From an uncultured Akkermansia sp. (lineage in GTDB: Bacteria; Verrucomicrobiota; Verrucomicrobiia; Verrucomicrobiales; Akkermansiaceae): DNA of 36,597 nucleotides. This document shows, piece by piece, positions 32,537-36,597 of the stretch (the first letter of the stretch is position 1; each line of letters opens with the position of its first letter). A program made the position numbers and the translations under genes. The notes beneath the pieces are model-generated. The model saw nothing but the letters and a program-made list of their open reading frames with translations. It did no database searches and was not told where the DNA came from. The DNA is taken from positions 1-36,597 of the forward strand of contig CANQAD010000015.1 of the NCBI GenBank assembly GCA_947588735.1, read 5' to 3'.

Positions 32537-33920
32537 ATGAAGCGTAAGAATAAGACCTCATTAGTACCGGAAAAACTTTTGGAACAAGTATCGCCGGACG
32601 AATTAAGAAAGTTTGTGCAGAAGCAGGCGCAGCGCAATGTGGATTATGCCTGCGAATTGAACGACTGGTTGTGCGAGAAGTTTGTCCAATTCCCGTCTTT
32701 GGAAGAGAAGCTTGCAAATAGGGTGGAAAGGTTATTTGATCACGTGGAGGAGAAAAGGGGGTGGTATGGTCATTACGACGACTATGGTATCAATTGGACG
32801 GTTGTGACGGAGGGGATGAGAGATGTGCTGGATGCCCTGGGGAAGGAATTGGAAAAGGGTAATGCACGATTAGTAGTCCGGATCATAATGAAGTTCATCC
32901 ACACGCTCCAGGAGCGAAACGATGAAACCATGTGTGATGATGATTATGTGGAGCTTGCTGACCTTCACGAAGAGTTTGCAGAAATGCTGGAAGCATGTGC
33001 CAAGCTTGAATCATGGCCGCTTAAAGAGAAACGCGAGCTGCTTGAGGAGCTGCGTCAGGCGGCCAACTACAGCGTTTACAGGGAGTATGACTTCTACCCC
33101 ATAGACTCGCTATATGTCGATGTTATGCTCACCGCACTGCCTCTGGAGGAGGCATACACTGAACTGATGAAACAGGAATCGAGTATGGGAGAGCGACTCC
33201 TGAGTCACAAGGTGAACTTGCTGCGTAAACTCGGTCGGGAGGAGGAGGCTCAGCAAACGATTCACTCTCACCTCAAGTGCGATGAGATTGTTCTCCCGGA
33301 AATAGAACGCCTGCGAGATGCCGGGAAACTTCCCGAAGCCAGAGACCTGGTGGAGAAGCGAATGTCGGTTAAAGGGGAATCTGAGCAATCTCTCGAAATC
33401 TTGCTCGACATTGTGAAGCGGCAAGATGACACACCGGCAGTCATCGAGACCCTTTATCAGCTTGTGCTCTCCGTTCGGTACGATCTTTCCTACTATCGAG
33501 AATTAAAAAAGTGGTTCCTCCCGTTGACTGGGCAAAGATGTACGACTGCATCCTTAGGCAACTCAATAAGGAAAATGAGGAGGGTTATCTGGCGTCCATT
33601 TATGCCGAAGAAAAAGACGTCGATCGCCTTTATCAGCTCATTATGCAAAACCATTATGATCGGTTTTCTCTCATCATGAAATACCTGCCGATTCTGCCGG
33701 AAAATATCATTCGGAACTCCTCCAATACGGTATCCGTCATCTGAAGAGATGGATTCCGACTGCAGTGCCGCGTAAGGAATATGTCAGATTTGCGAGGACA
33801 TTGGAGAGATTTTCCCGATTACCCGGTGGCGCTCCCTACGTCACAGAGCTTCTCGCTCATATTCGTACGACATACAAACGGCGTCGCGCCCTGGTCGAAG
33901 AACTTTGGGACCTTCATTAA
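32537..33920 (+). pseudogene. DUF6880-like cytoplasmic protein, split by two frameshifts
   Basis: Three successive reading frames form one protein: 32537 to about 33510, then 33511 to about 33703, then to the TAA at 33918-33920. Adding one A to the A6 run at 33505-33510 and one A to the A4 run at 33701-33704 restores a continuous 461-codon gene (…RELKKVVPPVDWAK… and …LPEKYHSELLQYG…). The restored protein is helical with repeat-like pairs (tetratricopeptide-like), starts with a PEKLLEQVSPDELRKFV segment and ends RRALVEELWDLH, which resembles DUF6880-type proteins of unknown function. Truncated as it stands, the first frame gives 380 aa with an unrelated tail. It could be a real pseudogene, or two homopolymer errors in the assembly. 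Confidence 0.8.
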
Positions 33921-33962
33921 CCCTTCCCCAGTCCACGAGGGAAGTTTGGACGGAGCCTTGAA

Positions 33963-36182
33963 TTATCTTCCCTCGAAAAGTTCCTGCTGCTCCTTGAGAA
34001 GGGAGAAGGATTTGCGCACCATGGCACGTGTTTCGTTGAGGAGATTGAGGAAGAGAATGTGGGTGCGCATATTGGATTCATCGGCGTCATGGCGCAGGAG
34101 CTGGCGCGTGATCGCCTCGGCAAATTGCTCACTCAAGTCCCCGGCCTCTGCCATGGCTCGCTGCATGGGTGTATAGTCGCCGGATTCAAGCATGACGATG
34201 AGACCGGGGAAGAAGGACGTCACGCGGTTGCTCATGTCCAGCAGTTCGCGCGCTTGCACGGCATCCAACCCAACGTGTGCGTTGTCGATGTGATTGAAAC
34301 TGGCCTGCGTGATGCTGCGCAGGCTTTCCGCGATACTGATACAGCTTTCCATGATGCGGAAGACCATCTGCCCGCGCTGTGCCATGGCAGCATCCGCCCC
34401 CTGCAAGGCGGGCAGCAACTCGTCCTCCTTCACGGCACGCAAAGTGCGTACGATGTCGCGCGCTTTTTTGCGCAGACGTTTGAGGGCGGTGCGATCCTCG
34501 TGGAGCAAGGCCTGCATTGTGGCGGTATAGATGCCGAGGATGCGCCCCAAGCGGTCGGCAGAGGTTATTCCTACATCACGTAAACCGGCATGGGTGAGGG
34601 AGAGAAGCTGCGGACGTTTTGCCGTTTTCAGACGGTGAAGAATGGCAGATTTCACCAGAATGAACCCGGCGAGCAGCACCATGGCGCATACGCCCCAAAT
34701 GCCGCAGGTGATCATCATTCCTGCGATGATGAAGGAGGCGAACAGGGCGCTCAGTCCGGTGAGGAACCACCCGCCGATGACAACCAGCACGCCTGTGATG
34801 CGATACACCGCACTGTCGCGGCTCCATGCGCGGTCGGCCAGCGATGACCCCATGGCTACCATGAAGGTGACGTAGGTGGTGGAGAGAGGCAGGCGCAACG
34901 AGGTGGCGAGCGAGATGAGCAACGATGCTACCGTGAGATTCACGGAGCCGCGGATGAGGTCGAAAGCATGGTCCTCTTCTTCCTCCGGACGCAGCGGCTC
35001 AAATCGGGAGGCGATGAATCGTCGGACGGGGGCAGGGGTGATGCGGCTGATGAAATGAATTGCTTGCAGGGTGAAGCGCACGGCGGCGCGTGCCGGGGCA
35101 CAGGAACCGAATCGCTCCGCTCCGCCGCTGCTGCGTGCGAGCTTGATTTCCGTTTCCGTTACGGTTCGCGCTTTTTTCGAGAAGAAGAGAGCCGCCACCA
35201 TGATGAGTCCGGCGCCAATCAGCCACGCCGCGTGAGCCTGCACCGGCGCCGCCAACGCACCCATCTTGAGGGTGGACAGGTCGCCTCCCGCCGACACAAA
35301 GTCTTGCGCGATTTGGAACGAGGATTCCGCTGCCATGAAGACGCCAATGAAGTTCACGAGGTCATTCCCGGCAAAGGCAAGCGCCAATGCGCAAGTGCCT
35401 GCCAGCACGGTGAACCTGAGCACGTTGACCCGAAAAATGTGCTGCAATGAGAGGGCGATTGCGTACCAGATGCCCAGAGAGCAAACAACGGCTGTTCCCA
35501 TATTCGCTTGCAGCCATGCCATCACCTGCGGGGCAACGAGCGTGCTATGCTTGAGTCCTTTGAACACGGCAAAGTAGGTGATGGCGGTGAGTGCTAAAGC
35601 GCACCATGCTGAGCCAATCCACCGATAAGCCTTTTGGTAATGAAAACTGAAGATGAGGCGCGACACTCCCATCACCACGCAACCGCACGTGAAAGCGACA
35701 CCGACGGAGCAGAAGATGCCCGCGATCATGGAGAGCGTGCTTGAGGAATTGATGTAGTTGCCCACGGATGCGATAGAGTCACCGTCCCGCATGATGATGC
35801 AGAGGGAAACAGCCAGTGCGGAGCCGAGTAATTCAAAGACCAGCGACACCGTTGTGGAGGTCGGCAAGCCGAATGTGTTGAAGATATCCAGCAGGATCAC
35901 ATCCGTGAGCATCACGGCGGTAAGCAGGATCATCACCTCGTGGAAACTGAATTGCGAGGGCACAAATACGCCGCTGCGGGCTATCTCCATCATCCCTCCT
36001 GAAAAAGAAGCTCCGACGATGACCCCGACCGCTGCCACGCTCAGAATCACCCACCGTTTTGCGGCTTTGCAGCCTACGGCGGAGTTGAGGAAGTTCGCAG
36101 CATCGTTTGATACTCCCACCACCAAATCCAACACGGCCAGCAGCAGGAGCAAACCCAGTATAAACATATATGTCGTACTCAT
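33963..36182 (-). CDS. PiT-family phosphate transporter with C-terminal PhoU-like domain
   Basis: A 739-aa low-affinity inorganic phosphate permease. The two PiT signature repeats are visible: GVSNDAANFLNSAVG (23-37) with DIFNTFGLPTSTTVSL (about 100-115), and FAGNDLVNFIGV (about 272-283) with SLRLPLSTTYVTF (about 440-452). About eleven or twelve membrane segments lie between 5 and 535. The last ~200 residues are soluble and helical, like PhoU four-helix repeats, and may gate transport. Such fusions are known in several Gram-negative phyla. GAGGG lies five bases before the ATG. A sensor-kinase gene starts on the other strand 140 bases away. Confidence 0.9.
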   Translation of the reverse strand: MSTTYMFILGLLLLLAVLDLVVGVSNDAANFLNSAVGCKAAKRWVILSVAAVGVIVGASFSGGMMEIARSGVFVPSQFSFHEVMILLTAVMLTDVILLDIFNTFGLPTSTTVSLVFELLGSALAVSLCIIMRDGDSIASVGNYINSSSTLSMIAGIFCSVGVAFTCGCVVMGVSRLIFSFHYQKAYRWIGSAWCALALTAITYFAVFKGLKHSTLVAPQVMAWLQANMGTAVVCSLGIWYAIALSLQHIFRVNVLRFTVLAGTCALALAFAGNDLVNFIGVFMAAESSFQIAQDFVSAGGDLSTLKMGALAAPVQAHAAWLIGAGLIMVAALFFSKKARTVTETEIKLARSSGGAERFGSCAPARAAVRFTLQAIHFISRITPAPVRRFIASRFEPLRPEEEEDHAFDLIRGSVNLTVASLLISLATSLRLPLSTTYVTFMVAMGSSLADRAWSRDSAVYRITGVLVVIGGWFLTGLSALFASFIIAGMMITCGIWGVCAMVLLAGFILVKSAILHRLKTAKRPQLLSLTHAGLRDVGITSADRLGRILGIYTATMQALLHEDRTALKRLRKKARDIVRTLRAVKEDELLPALQGADAAMAQRGQMVFRIMESCISIAESLRSITQASFNHIDNAHVGLDAVQARELLDMSNRVTSFFPGLIVMLESGDYTPMQRAMAEAGDLSEQFAEAITRQLLRHDADESNMRTHILFLNLLNETRAMVRKSFSLLKEQQELFEGR

Positions 36183-36283
36183 GACATCCCTCTTATAACG
36201 CCCCGAAACGCTGCGCGCAATCTCCCTACGGTGAAGCTTTCGCCATGCGAATTATGGCGAAATGGACACACAAGAAATTGCTG

Positions 36284-36313
36284 TTGCAATGAGAGCTCGA
36301 CAGCGCGTATAAT
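36284..36313 (+). promoter_or_regulatory. Promoter of the sensor-kinase gene
   Basis: TTGCAA (36284-36289), 18-bp spacer, perfect TATAAT (36308-36313). Transcription should start near 36320, about three bases before the ATG at 36323, so the mRNA would be almost leaderless. An inverted repeat CGCCAT/ATGGCG (36241-36259) lies just upstream in the shared PiT/kinase gap and could be an operator. Confidence 0.6.
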
Positions 36314-36322
36314 GGGGCTCGT

Positions 36323-36597
36323 ATGATCGACTGGGAAATCACGGTGGCGATGGTGCTCATCGCCTTTGCTCTGCCTTTTTTCTTTCTGTGGCCGCAGATA
36401 CGCAGCATGACTGCCCACGTTCGTGCTCGTCACGCAGAAGTCGAGTCGTTGCGTCGGCTCAATCGAGATTTGGAAGAACACCTGCAGCGTGATAAAGGGC
36501 TCTTCCTGGAGGCCCTTGGCGTGCCATTTCTCCTGCTGCTGCCTTCCGGTCGGGTGGAAATGGGGAATCATGCGGTCGAGGAATTGCTCGGTTACCC
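36323..36597 (+). CDS. PhoR-like sensor histidine kinase, N-terminal part
   Basis: Open frame of 91 codons cut by the window end. It starts MIDWEITVAMVLIAF, giving a transmembrane segment at about 7-24, then a charged helical linker with Arg/Glu/Leu heptads (about 32-58), then FLEALGVPFLLLLPSGRVE and NHAVEELLGY, the typical opening of a PAS domain. This order (membrane segment, coiled coil, PAS) is that of PhoR-type kinases, and the neighbour is a phosphate transporter. The kinase domain is outside the window, so identity as a histidine kinase is inference. Confidence 0.6.
   Translation, partial: MIDWEITVAMVLIAFALPFFFLWPQIRSMTAHVRARHAEVESLRRLNRDLEEHLQRDKGLFLEALGVPFLLLLPSGRVEMGNHAVEELLGY

Overview
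The window looks like a chromosomal segment of a Gram-negative bacterium. It carries an LptF/LptG-type LPS-export permease, lipobox-bearing lipoproteins, Dxr of the MEP isoprenoid pathway, GluQ-RS, an HPr kinase and a two-domain PiT-PhoU phosphate transporter. The mixture, together with several secreted proteins of no recognised family, suggests the PVC group (Verrucomicrobiota, perhaps Akkermansia-like). That placement is inference; no taxonomic marker except the tail of a 5S rRNA lies in the window.

Layout. Positions 1-121 hold the 3' part of a 5S rRNA and its terminator, so an rRNA operon lies upstream. A minus-strand operon hprK / nif3-like / rluD (609-3277) is divergent from a plus-strand operon (3708-8773) of an ABCG-type transporter, two unrecognised envelope proteins and gluQ. 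An LptF/G permease, two tandem L,D-transpeptidases and a 3D-domain protein follow on the minus strand (8761-12596): an envelope and peptidoglycan cluster. The gaps around the 3D gene hold degenerate heptanucleotide repeats and a 163-bp tandem duplication.

From 24185 down to about 13970 runs a minus-strand surface-polysaccharide operon: nucleotidyltransferase/kinase fusion, HAD phosphatase, two paralogous glycosyltransferase-like proteins, a DUF115/MptE-like protein, a CMP-sugar-type cytidylyltransferase, a DRE-TIM aldolase, a second HAD phosphatase, a small ORF, a TIR-domain protein, another small ORF, and a membrane protein plus AlgX/AlgJ-like SGNH protein that a G10 tract separates into two frames. 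Most genes overlap by ATGA or nearly abut. The part below about 21.3 kb is visibly AT-richer than the part above, which suggests a replaceable cassette behind a conserved head. A winged-helix regulator and a 55-aa protein lie downstream on the same strand.

The most interesting region is just upstream of that operon. A 19-bp sequence occurs twice in inverted orientation (24213-24231 and 24548-24566). In the present orientation the -10-like TATACT next to the near copy has no -35. If the 354-bp segment inverted, TGGACA would be placed exactly 17 bp from that TATACT. The segment carries outward-facing terminators near each side. I propose an invertible promoter switch, present here in the OFF state, which with the G10 tract would give two levels of phase variation in one surface locus.

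Beyond 25 kb: a U32 peptidase-family protein with an NhaC antiporter, dxr on the opposite strand, three genes of unknown function (one split by two single-base frameshifts in A-runs), the PiT-PhoU transporter, and divergently the first 91 codons of a PhoR-like sensor kinase cut by the window end. Several promoters fit TTGNNA-N17/18-TANNAT, and three lie so close to the ATG that the mRNAs would be nearly leaderless.
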